A stretch of DNA of 27,741 bases from Seminavis robusta (lineage: Eukaryota > Bacillariophyta > Bacillariophyceae > Naviculales > Naviculaceae), in NCBI GenBank assembly GCA_903772945.1, contig CAICTM010001387.1:2501-30241 (forward strand). The letters are read 5' to 3'. The position numbers and the translations under genes were made by a program. The notes below the pieces were generated by a model, which was not told where the DNA came from, made no database searches, and saw only the letters and a program-made list of their open reading frames with translations. Every line of letters begins with the position of its first letter. Position 1 is the stretch's first letter. This document shows positions 8,110 to 18,900 of the stretch, piece after piece.

Positions 8110-9863
8110 ATGACGACCTTCCGCTTCACGTTGTTGTCGTTGTTCTTTCTGTGGCTGTTTAGTACAACATGTGTGCTGAGTTTGGTGACTGCCGACAATG
8201 ACAACAGTAATGACAACATTGACTATGTCCCGGGTGTGGATTATTCGTGGCCCATGCACCGTCACTCCAATGCCCATCCATCCGAAGTGGAACGCCACAG
8301 ACGAGTGCGACGGTACAATCACTTTATGCAGGGCTGTGAGCGCTTCTACGGCGGCGACGACCAAAAATGTCGGGAAAGTGACGAGGAACGCATATCCATG
8401 ATTCGAAGACAACCACCGCTCATGAAAAACTATACTGCGGCAGGATATGCCAAACTAAAGGCGCCCATTAGTGCCTTTACCACTCTCAAAGAATTCTACG
8501 AGACCCATTCCAAGCAACGCTTACTCCGTGAGAATTGGCCACCCGGAAACATTTACACCAATCATTGGGCCAGTGCCACCAAAGTCTTGCCCTTGGAAGG
8601 ATTGCCCGGAACTACAGAACAACCATCACTGACCGAATCGCAACGCCACACCATTCTAACACAAGTCCAATCGGTGCTAGAGGCATGGTGCAAATTGCCA
8701 TTGGTTCCCACGTCGCTCTATGGCATTCGCGTCTATCATCGAGGAGCCGTACTAGCACCGCATGTCGATCGATTGCCATTGGTCATTTCGGCAATCATCA
8801 ATGTGGCACAAACAAGTGTCACACAAGAATGGCCATTGGAGATTATTGATCATGGCGGTGTGGCACGAAATGTGACGTTGCAACCGGGGGAAATGGTGAG
8901 TAACTTCAGTAGATCCAACAATTGACAGCAGTTGAGATTTCCATTTCTGTTTCTTACTCCCTTCTTTTTTTCTTTTGTATAGCTCCTCTATGAAAGCGCC
9001 TCGATCATTCACGGTCGCCCGTATCCATTGAACGGACAATCCTACGCCAATGTATTTCTGCATTTCGAACCCATGGGACATTCCAAACAGCATTTTCAAC
9101 TGCGAAAAGATCCCAAACAATTGTTTGAACAGGCACTCGACAATCAACTCCAAAAGATACAAGAGCTCGACGCTGCGGAAATGACAGAAGGAGACCCACC
9201 ACAACCCAAGCGTCCCTACTATGTGCCTCACAAGAAACAAGATGCGTGGGAACAAAAATATGTCTACGTCAAGAAACATTCCAAACGCAGCAATAGCAAC
9301 AAGAAGAATTCCAACAACAACAAAAACAGCAATGTCGATTTTATTGGACAAAATACCAACAATAACAAGGGCAATAAAAAGGGCATGCAGCACAAATTAC
9401 AGATGGACGAACAAGACGAACGACTCTTTCACAATTTGGCCGCCAAAGGCATGCTCGTACGCATGAAGGAAATGGTCCAGCAGGATCCAACCGTTGTCAC
9501 CAAGTCGGATCACAATGGCTGGTTGGCACTCCATGAAGCGGCACGAGCGGGACATACCAAAGGTGAGATTGTTGCAGTATTACATTATTTGTATTGACAC
9601 ATGTCTTCTACACAGGAATTGTTTGACTGTCTGTTGGACTCACCTGGTGTTTCATTCGTTTTTGTCTTTGTATACACACGGTACTGGTAGTCGTCACATA
9701 CCTCTGTGGTTTGATGGATCAAGAAGAAATAAATACAAGAACCAATGGTGGAAAAGGAGGGACGCCGCTGTGGTGGGCCATGCATATGTTTCAGGAGGAT
9801 CATCCCACTGTCAAGGCACTAGTCAAGAATGGTGCAAAGAGTATTGGGCCCGACACGGAATAG
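8110..9863 (+). CDS. Secretory 2-oxoglutarate/Fe(II) oxygenase (prolyl-4-hydroxylase-like) with C-terminal ankyrin domain, three exons
   Basis: Exons 8110-8895, 8983-9562 and 9691-9863 give 512 aa; introns are 87 and 128 nt, GT-AG. A strong signal peptide (LLSLFFLWLFSTTCVLSL) sends it into the secretory pathway. The jelly-roll core has the iron ligands: YHRGAVLAPHVD gives H218 and D220, and ESASIIHGRPYPL gives H272. The downstream K/R expected to bind 2-oxoglutarate about ten residues after the distal His is not obvious (S282 there); R274 is the nearest basic residue. An asparagine/lysine-rich linker (about 390-425) leads to an ankyrin region (DHNGWLALHEAARAGH, then GGTPLWWAMHMFQEDHPTVKALVKNGA). 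Predicted role: hydroxylation of prolines or related side chains in secreted or wall proteins in the ER, with the ankyrin part as a binding module. It converges on the TTC27-like gene, with 52 bases between the stops. Confidence 0.85.
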
Positions 9864-9915
9864 AATGATTCAAACTACTAAATACTAACAGTGTTTATAG
9901 TCTAGAAGGAGCGAT

Positions 9916-12900
9916 CTATTTTAGCTTTTGAATATCCTCTTCCAGCTCACCCAGCAAAGACTCCATGCGCCCAATATCCTCAGGAATCTTGGTTGCGTCC
10001 ATTCTCGACTTGCTAACCTTTTGAATGACACCGCGCACCAAAAACTTGCTCTTGGTCAAGCTTTCTTTGCTGCCTTGACGACGTTGCAGTTGTGTAATTT
10101 GGTTCACCACCTGACACACCTTTTTCACCTGGTGGTCATCCTTTTCCCATCCGGGAACAGTTTGCAAGACACGATACTCTTTCATCAGGTTGTCAATCAC
10201 CTCCTGACTGGCATTGCCATTGCCAATCTGATCATGAAAATAAGCCACTGTTTCAAACAGCCAGGGTTCAGGGTCGCTGGTGGATTGCAGTCGGTCCAGC
10301 AGGGCATGAACACGCGATAGGCTTCTTCGCGCCACATCCAGCCCTCCCGGGTTATTCTGGCTATCCTGCTGCGCATTCTGGTAGTTTCGGATGAGTCCAC
10401 CCACAATGGCACGGATGCACTTCTCCTCCAATGGAGGGATGCCCTCTGCAGCCTGCCTCTGGTTCTTCAAATCCAGAATCGAATTGCAAGCCTGAACGGC
10501 TTCATCATACTTTTTCAGGTCTAGACAAACGTACAGCTTGCTACTCCAGACGCGCCAATTGTTGCGAAAGTGTTTCAATGACTATCATCAAACAGGAGGA
10601 GAAAAAAGTCGACATGTGAGCCCAACTCTCTGTTAAAAACGGATGCCGTTGCAATGATCCACTCACCTCTTGCAATGCCGGGTAGGCTTCTGCTGGATTC
10701 TTGTTTCGGATATGGACGGCAGCCACATTGGCCCAGGCTTCGTGCTCTTCTGGTTCTAGTTGCACTACTCGACTAAAGGCCCGCAGCGCATCCTCCCATT
10801 GTGCCGTTCGCATGCTGATGGTTCCAAGGCGGAACCAAATCGCCGGTGCCACGGGTCGAATTTCGAGCGCCTTTTTGTAATACTCGGACGCTTTGGCCAT
10901 ATCATGTTCTGTGTCAAAGGCATACGCACCCAACGCAATAAACGCTGAATAGAACCGCCCACGCGACAACTCGATTGCCTTTTCCCAATACTGCGGGTCT
11001 TGCGTCAAGTCACCCAGTGCAGCCCACATGCGTGGCGTTTCTTGAATGCTCAATCGTTCTCTGACGAGTTCCTTGGCCTTTTCTTCCCTGCCTGATCGTC
11101 GATAGCATTCCACCACTTCATCCCACAGTTCGATTTGGGTGTACAGCTCTGCCGCGCTCATGAATATTCCCAAACTGGCGTAGCGATCGCCCAAATCCTG
11201 GATCATGCCCCACCGGGGCGGGTACACAATCTCGTGCAAATGGCGCAACCGATCCTGAACGGGCGCCGATTCCTCAATGCTCTTCTTTGTGGATTGTGTG
11301 AGCGTCAGTCGATTCGTATGTTGATCGGCCAAAGCCTGAATTTGCAAAATGGCACGTTCCCGTCCATGTGATCGCTCGAATTCCAACCATGCCCGTTCCA
11401 ACAACGCCGTCGAGTAGACCATCCAATCGTCGTGATGATCCAACACAGTGGCCAGGTAGGCACTCATTTCTTCGCCCGTCAGCTCATCGCCCGTCGGATT
11501 GCTATTCTTGACATCCAAGCAGAGCCCCAACAGAATGGCTCGATCGAGAATGGTGAGTTGTCGAATTTGGTTCTTGGTGTTATCTTCAAATTGGATGCGT
11601 TCCAGAAGCACTTCTTCTTCCGAATGTTCAATCATTTGTTCGCGAACATTTGTGTTGTTGCTAGGGTCGTCGTTCTTGTCAGTTTCCGCCGCATTGGCCG
11701 AGGAAGAAGTTGCTTCGACCAGCAATTGGGCGGTATTCTTGGTTTGAAACTTGGTCCGTTTTCCAGAGGCTCCCGTAAGCTTGACTTGCAATCCGTAGAG
11801 CTGTTTGGCTTTCTGAAAGGACGCCTTTCCCATTCCAGGTTGTTGGAAATGATGTTCTGCCAATCCGTATTCCAACATGACCGTGGCGGCAGTCGTGTGC
11901 TTGGAGTTTTCGTCATTATCATCTTGCCGTTCCATGCAAACTTGAAAGGTATCGTGCACTTCTTGCCACAAGGTTGCAGGAGGCTCACTGGTTTGAAAAA
12001 GTCGTCCATGAGCGACAGCAACACGTGCACTCCACAGATGTAGCCCTGCAAGGTGTTTGGACAGGGATCTCACTGATTCTATGGATGTAGGGGGCCCGAA
12101 CCATCGTTGTTGACTATTTGTACCCGCCGAGGAAAGTGCAGAAAGAATGGATCTTGCAAGCAGCAGCAAATAGGGAGCGTGACAAACCTGACAAGGCCAT
12201 TCTCCTTCCACAGAAAGCTCCGCCAAGACAGCGTTGTGATACTTGGTTTGAGTGTGGGAAGATGTGGTGATGCTTGTATTGACTGTAGTTGTTTGGTTGT
12301 TGTTGTCGTCTTCTTTTTGTGATTTTGCCTCGTCTTTAGTATCGGCACATTGCTGGAAATACTCTAGAAAGCATGGATGGGGGTTGATGTCTCTCAAGGG
12401 ATCTTCATCTTGTTGATGTGCCTCTTGAATTGGCTTGTCTTGTTGCAGCAGTGAGGGTCCCGTGTAGTTGAGCTGTAGAAAGAGGTTGAAAGCAGCAATG
12501 GCCAAAAACTCCAGTTCCACGCAGTCGACCAAGTTTTGTACTTTGGAAAGAATCACATCCTCGCCGATCATAGATGGGAATGATCCAAATGACGAGAACT
12601 TGGGCTTTTCTTCTGCATTGGTAGTGGAGTCCTCCTTCTCATCTTGCTTAGGTGTAGTACCAAAATACCTCTTTGCAATGCTCCCCTGCAGAGCTTGAAT
12701 GTAACTCCCGGTATCCAAGCACCGACCCAGTTCCATCACTCCACTCAACAAATCATCAGTCTGAGCGCCTTCCACTGGCTGATAGTCACCAAAAGCAGCT
12801 TTTTGTTCCATTTCCATGGACAATTTCTCGCTACCCGTCATTCCATCATCTGTAGCCGAGTCAAAATCCACCCCAGAAAAATCCACTCCTCCAAGGCCGA

Positions 12901-12970
12901 GTACAGAACTGCCGCTGCTTTCGCTCTCATTGTCACTGTTGTCAGTATCAGTGGTAGTAGGGATTGCCAT
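9916..12970 (-). CDS. TTC27-like tetratricopeptide repeat protein, two exons
   Basis: Exons 12970-10667 and 10581-9916 on the minus strand give 989 aa. The 85-nt intron is GT-AG and joins ALQE to SLKHFRNNW, reproducing the family's AYxxLQEALK helix. The N-terminal 120 residues are acidic, Ser-rich and probably disordered. A long helical region follows. The TPR block occupies roughly residues 590-830, with clear units such as AAELYTQIELWDEVVECYRR, AIWFRLGTISMRTAQWEDAL and AWANVAAVHIRNKNPAEAYP. TTC27 proteins are about 840 aa in animals; this one is longer, mostly at the N-terminus and in low-complexity loops. The molecular role of TTC27 is poorly defined; the TPRs indicate a protein-interaction scaffold. 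The start is the first ATG, and the gene is divergent from the ankyrin/LRR gene. Confidence 0.88.
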
Positions 12971-13330
12971 CTTGACTGTGGTCTCTTTCCTGGAATTTGG
13001 AAGTGGGAAAGACCCAAAAACAGAAAAATGAGTGGCGGGTGAGATTCTAATTTAATCCAGCTGAGCTGTAAGACTACTAGTACATGTACACCATGTGGGT
13101 CGACGGTACCGTAGTGGATTGTTTTTCTAACCCTACCGTAGCATGACTGCAGTCGTACCAGTCGTGCCTCTAAAACCACAGCTCGTGCCATGACAGGGCT
13201 GAGCCATGATCTTTGATGTGCACCCATGTGGTATCCCTTCTATCCACCATCCGTCTGTGTCTGTTGCACTGAAGTCTTTCGCACAAACTGAACCAAATAC
13301 GACTTTATCCAAAGAACCACAGCAAGAAAC
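12971..13330. promoter_or_regulatory. Divergent promoter region, TTC27-like (-) / ankyrin-LRR gene (+)
   Basis: 360 bases lie between two outward-facing start codons. The region holds short self-complementary words (GTACATGTAC near 13080, GGTACC near 13107) and two TACCGTAG words (13108 and 13133). CTAACCCTACC at 13126 is telomere-like. No gene is visible. Confidence 0.4.
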
Positions 13331-15346
13331 ATGTTCCAAAAGATGTTCCGAAAAAAACACACGAAAATGGTGGTGGAGAGGTTGCGACAGTTGCATACAC
13401 AGCTGGCAGATGAGAATGCAAATCCTGTTGTCGTGTGGGAGGTGCTAGATTTCTTACGACGCAATCCTCGGTTGGTATACCAAGAATACGACGTTGGTGG
13501 TGGATCCTTCACTACGCTGCATTTGTTCTTCAAGATGGGAGTGGGGCTCGACTCAATCCAAAAGCTGCTGCAGATATGTCCCAACGAAACCAAACTCTTT
13601 AACATGAAGGACCACGATGGAGGCTCGCCCATTCACATGGCATGCCAATACTCCTCCTATCCCGTCGTGGAGTATCTGATCCAAAAGCCATCCTTATCAT
13701 CTCACTTCAAAAGGGCGAAGGAGGACGGAATGACGCCGCGTGGTCTCCTACCGGTACACTGTGCCCTGCTCAATACTGCACAACCGTTCCCAAATTCCAC
13801 CATCAAGGCATTGCTGCAGTTCTGTCGCAAATCGGGCTCCGAGGGTTCTAAACATTGGTCTGATGCCTTGTGCTTGGCGTTGATGACAAATCAGCCAAGC
13901 GACATTCTTTTCATGATAGCAGATGAATTTCCTGCAAAAGAAATCAACCTCATTGAGACTGACGTTGACGACTTCGATGCCCTCATGGTGGGACGGGATG
14001 TGAAGCCATTGTCATTGGAGCAAACGAAACCTCTGGCAAGACTCTTTGAAAGAGTGGAAAAGGTCGAGTTTTACTATTCGCAGGGGTGGGACGCTGACGC
14101 CTTCACGTACTTGATGAATCAACTTGCCACCAACCAACATACCACTCACTTGGATCATCTCACGCTCCCCAATCTGGAAGAGAGCTGCTTGAACGAGGCG
14201 GAACGATTGGATGTCTTGGCGTCCATGGAACTCTTCCTTTCGAGGAATACAGCCATTACCAACTTTGGTATCAACCTGAACGAGAAAGACGCTGCCATAT
14301 GGCAGCGGTGGTGTGGTGCTCTGGAAACAGGTCTGGCCGGCAATACTGCCATGTCATCGGTCCGATTCAATTGCCTCTACACCGAGCACGTGGATGGCTG
14401 GAATTTAATGAAACGCTCCGTCCTCTTTTGGGAGACTCCTGAAGTGACATCAGCAAACGCCAATATTTCTCCTGGAAGGAAAAGGCGGTTGTTGATGGAT
14501 GGGTTCGAACTATCGGACAAGCACTTTGCAGAGCGCCTCCGGTGTGCCCCCGACTGTTTGGATACACTGGAACTGGAGGATTGCTCGCCAATGTGGGAGA
14601 CCGTGCTGGGAGCCCAGCCAACATCGGTCGTGGCAGAGTTCGTGGGAGGGGCGAAAGGTCGCTCCTTGACAACTCTCAAGATCAGGGACTGCCATTTCGA
14701 TGCTCTGCCCATCTTTGAAGCAATCAAACTCCATCCAAACATGCGTGCATTCGAGGCCGACTACCAATCGCTGTTGGATGCCTTCGAAGAAGAGTACGAT
14801 GAGCTATCGGAGGCAATCGAGAGAGAAGAACTGGTATCTGTGTGCTTGGATATGATACAGAATCACAACACGACTCTGGTTCAGTGCTCGCCTTGGGATA
14901 GTCTAGACTCGCGAATCAAGTATCACTTGGAGCTCAACCGGTTTGGACTGGCCAACGTGAGGAAAAACACAGACCGAGTAGACAAACTTGTGGATACGCT
15001 TCTTCCGCTTCAAGATTCCACTCAGTGGATCGTGCACATGGAAAACACGTTGTTTAACACCCCCAACGGAGAAACCTACTCCTCATTCATTCGTCAAAAG
15101 AAAGGTGATGCCTTACAAACAAGTCTCCTGTACGGGCTCTTGAGAGAAAACCCTGGACTTTTGTGCCGTTGCACTGGCCGCAGGGAGGAGCAGAAGAAGA
15201 GAAAAGAGAGGGGAAAGCAATGGAAGCAGGATCCACGCATGGAGAAGAAATTGGCAGTTTCGCCCACCACCGCCGGTGCTGGAGATGCCGCAGGAGATGC
15301 GGCAGTGACCTGTGGTTGCTGGGGGCACCGGATCACAATCCACTAG
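13331..15346 (+). CDS. Ankyrin and leucine-rich-repeat-like protein
   Basis: A single open frame of 671 aa starts at ATG 13331. Residues about 40-190 contain ankyrin-like units: GSFTTLHLFFKMGVGLDSIQKLLQ, then a DGGSPIHMACQY unit, then LLPVHCALLN. Residues about 245-500 are a diverged LRR-like solenoid (HLDHLTLPNLEES, CLDTLELEDCSP, LTTLKIRDCHF). A helical segment carrying YHLELNRFGLANVRK follows; in my experience this kind of ending is common in large diatom families of ankyrin/LRR proteins. The C-terminus is basic (REEQKKRKERGKQWK) and then Ala/Gly-rich. No catalytic domain, signal peptide or membrane segment is visible. It is likely a cytosolic or nuclear interaction protein of unknown partner. 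Its stop codon TAG is the start of a CTAGCTAGCT run. No intron is needed. Confidence 0.8.
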   Translation: MFQKMFRKKHTKMVVERLRQLHTQLADENANPVVVWEVLDFLRRNPRLVYQEYDVGGGSFTTLHLFFKMGVGLDSIQKLLQICPNETKLFNMKDHDGGSPIHMACQYSSYPVVEYLIQKPSLSSHFKRAKEDGMTPRGLLPVHCALLNTAQPFPNSTIKALLQFCRKSGSEGSKHWSDALCLALMTNQPSDILFMIADEFPAKEINLIETDVDDFDALMVGRDVKPLSLEQTKPLARLFERVEKVEFYYSQGWDADAFTYLMNQLATNQHTTHLDHLTLPNLEESCLNEAERLDVLASMELFLSRNTAITNFGINLNEKDAAIWQRWCGALETGLAGNTAMSSVRFNCLYTEHVDGWNLMKRSVLFWETPEVTSANANISPGRKRRLLMDGFELSDKHFAERLRCAPDCLDTLELEDCSPMWETVLGAQPTSVVAEFVGGAKGRSLTTLKIRDCHFDALPIFEAIKLHPNMRAFEADYQSLLDAFEEEYDELSEAIEREELVSVCLDMIQNHNTTLVQCSPWDSLDSRIKYHLELNRFGLANVRKNTDRVDKLVDTLLPLQDSTQWIVHMENTLFNTPNGETYSSFIRQKKGDALQTSLLYGLLRENPGLLCRCTGRREEQKKRKERGKQWKQDPRMEKKLAVSPTTAGAGDAAGDAAVTCGCWGHRITIH

Positions 15347-15906
15347 CTAGCTGGACGGCATTCCACTAGCCAGCCAGAACTGAACAAAACTTGCCAATGC
15401 TGAACACGAACCAACAAAGGCTGCACCCCTATGACATGATTTGTTCCTGCTCTTTCGTACGGTATCCTGAGCCCAATGCACAGATTTAGATACATGTAAC
15501 TATCCCGCACTGTTGTGGGTAGCTAGCAAGTAGGCATCTTCTTCCTCCTGGCACGTCCTTCGCCCCTACCGATAGAAACTAACTCAGCCTTCAGCTTCTT
15601 AGTGATGCACTTGTGAGGGGTACAAACAGCTCCGTCACATGTCGACAGACTGCGACCCCACCCACCGACGCTTCGTTGATCAAAAAAGCGGCGAAACGGA
15701 CCTCACCAGATGTTCCTCCGTTCCTCCTCACAAGTGGGACTCGGAGGCAAACAGAACGGCATTCAGAGGCAATGTGCCTCCACTTCGCCGCTCTTTCAGC
15801 GAAATCACAAAATCCTCAAACATCACTTTCGGAAAGCGAAGGACTTGCCAACAAACCACATCAGCATCGGTAGTATGCATACCTTTCCTAGCCAGTAGCA
15901 TACAAT
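15347..15906. other. Intergenic region and promoter side of the Argonaute gene
   Basis: 560 bases with no supported gene. Open frames of 60-92 codons at 15613-15917 overlap one another in three frames and lack any domain. One runs over the Argonaute ATG in another frame. The segment should contain the Argonaute promoter and 5' UTR. Confidence 0.4.
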
Positions 15907-18900
15907 ATGGCTTCTGAATTACTGACCGGCTCCAGAGCCCCAGATCGTCGGCCGCTGTTCAACAGCATGTCTGGCCATGGCCAACGTTACTCTCATTATG
16001 GAGGTGGTGGTGGAGGAGGAGGTGAGTTCGTTGCCTGTTGGATCGAAGTTCTGGAGTTGGATTGATTGAACGCTCTCCAGGCACGCAGCTGAGCCGAGTC
16101 AGAGTCTTGGGCTCCATATAATATGGAACAGAAATAGAATCTGTGAAACGAGACGTCTCTGGATTTACTACTGAAATATCTAACAATTTCTCCTTGTTTC
16201 AGGGTATCGAGGCGGAGACGGAGACCGAGGACACGGCGGCGGCGGCCGAGACTATCACGGCGGCCGTGGCCACGATCGTCGAGATAGCTATGGTCGTGGT
16301 GGCGGAGGCCGTGGCGGTGGTGGTCGAGACTTTCGTGGAGGCCGTGGTGGTCGGGGTGGAGGACGAGGGCACAGAGGCGAAGAACCAGAAGAGCCTGATT
16401 TGCAAGACATCAAAAAGGTCAAAACGAACAAGATCCTCGGCAAGCTACCGAGCAGTTTCCGATTTTACTATTATACAGCAGCTGCAATGAAGAATGAAAA
16501 GGAACAAGTCGACAGCCGCTATCGCCGCCGGGCTTTGTTTAACAAGGCAATCTTTGACAATCTGCTAGCCGACAAGTCACCGAAAGAGAAGCAACGCATC
16601 CGAAAGTCCATGTTCTTTGAGGGATCATTCTTCTTCTCCACTGTCCAGGTCGAAGGGCTTGAAGGCCACAAATTGCCGTTGAAGCTTGTCACTACCGACC
16701 GTGGAGAAACCTTCACCGTGCTCAAGGAGCAAAAGTTCAAGTGCCCAAAATCCATGGACAAACCCAAGCAACCACAAGCTCTGGGAGCCAATGTTCTGCA
16801 ATTCGAGCATCAGTGTAGCAATTGTGGCATGAAATTTTCCGACACTCGGTCTCTACTCCAGCACTGCCAGGCTCAGAGTCATATGCCAGTGTACACCAAT
16901 CCGGATGATCCTACCTTGCTGGAACCCGACGACAAGTTCTTTCTCCAGTATTGCAATGTGGCCTTGGCCAGAGCACTACAAGACAAACTGACAAAGTGGG
17001 GCACCGAGTTTATTGATCCAACCCAATACACGGAACCCACGGATTGGCGTGGCAATAGCTTGGGAATCACAATCTACCGGGCATACTCGTGCGATTTTGG
17101 TTTGGACCGGAGCAAGTTGCGAGCACCCGGACAAGTGTCGGCAACTCACTTGACGTTGACCGTGGACCTGCGCTCCAAGATTATGCGCAGTACATCGCTG
17201 CTGGACGAAATCTATGGCAACAACGTTGGTCGCCATCTATCGGATCATGAAAAGGACAAATTGAAACGTCAGTGGGAAGGGCAAGTGGTAATCTACAAGC
17301 TCGAAAAGAAATGCTACTCGATTGTGGCTCTGAGATTTGATCTCTCCCCCAAGACCTTTCCTGTCAAGGGCCTCAAGAGTGAGCAAGGCGACCGAGATAT
17401 GTTGCATAGTGAATACTTTGAGATACGCAAAAATACAAGGTAAGTGATGGAAACGGTGGGCCGTGTATGCTATTTTACACTCTTCTGACACTGCTTCTGT
17501 CGATCACTACTGCTTAGCCTTCAATACCCCGATGTCTATCCCATGGTAGAAGTTCAGGGTCGTCGGAAGGAGAGCATATATTTTCCCGCAGAGTTGGTCT
17601 GTGGAAACGAGCTGAGCTCTTCCGTCAGGGAGCAGCTGCCTCAAATTGCCAGCTACCTACCAAAAGAACGGAATGAAGCAGTCGACAAGATGCTGCAATA
17701 CCTGGGCGATGGACAGGGAGGGCAACTTTTGTCGGCCTATGGCATTACCTTGCAGCAGGAGAAGGACGAAAGCGACCCGGCCAATCCGAAATTCAAAGCC
17801 AAGGTGATTGTTGCCAAAGCTGTAGTCATGTCGGTCCCTGAATTGGTGGCAAACGGAGTCAGAGTGCCAGACTTCAAGTTGAAAGGGGATACCTGGGGCA
17901 CTTTGAAAAGGTCCACATACAGGGTCGACCCCAACGAGATGAATATTTTCAACGTGGTGGTTGTGCACCATGGACACCTCAGCGAAAATGCTGTCATGGA
18001 TGTGTACGGAAAGGTTCGAGACAATGTCAACTCCCTGAATTCTTGTTTTCAGTTTCAACAGAGACCAGCTGATTTGGTCAAATTTGAAGGAGGACATGGT
18101 ATGTCACGTTTGGCTTGTTGTGTGTCGCTTGCACAAGAATTTGTATGTCACATCTAACATTACCCTTGCATTCTACCTTTCTTGTGTACCCACCAAATTT
18201 GCAGGCGAGCTTCAGAATCACTGCAACGCTGTTCAAGACTACTTTGGACGCAGTAAACTTCAAAATGTGTTTGTACTCGACCTCATCAAACCAGCATCGA
18301 AGTATGATCCTGCCTATCCAGTGATAAAAAGAGTGGTAAGCACACGTGATTTCAAAGCAACTCATGTTGGCACTATTGCCTGGCTGACCTTTTTCATTTT
18401 CTGAATAAATGCTGCTGTCGCCGAAGCTTGGAGAGCATGGCTATCTTTCGCAGTGTATTAGCTTCAAAACATTCGATCACGAACGGCCACCTCGGAACAA
18501 AGAGGGTAGAGGCAGGATGATTCTTCAGGGGGTTGCCCGGCAAGTCCTCCAGAAATGTGGGGCCAGGTTGTGGTGGGTGAGACTTCCGCCAGGTACGTTC
18601 GGACTGCTGCGAGACACCGTTGGAACTGTTCACAGGTCTCATGCTTCTAGCTGCAATTGCAGAGCTTCCCCTTCCGTGCGTGATGGTCGGTGTCGACGTT
18701 TTTCACTCGCCCAGAGAGTACGACGCCAAAGCTGGACGGCGTGTGGCAAAGCCATCTTGTGCTGGTACGAAATCTTGAGCAGCATGACGTGGTGTTTGTA
18801 GGCTTCCAACCTCACATTTTTCCTTGCAGCCATTGTTGTCCAGGTTGTCCGCCCAGGCTATGAACAGTCGCAGAAGGTGGAGGTCTACTCGGAGGTGTTT

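Noticed and set aside
15639..15917. 92-aa ORF running over the Argonaute ATG
   Set aside because: Three overlapping frames are open here, none has a domain, and it lies where the Argonaute 5' UTR is expected.
16199..16405. Minus-strand Thr/Ser/Ala-rich ORF opposite the Argonaute RGG region
   Set aside because: It is the mirror of the Gly/Arg codons and has no independent support.
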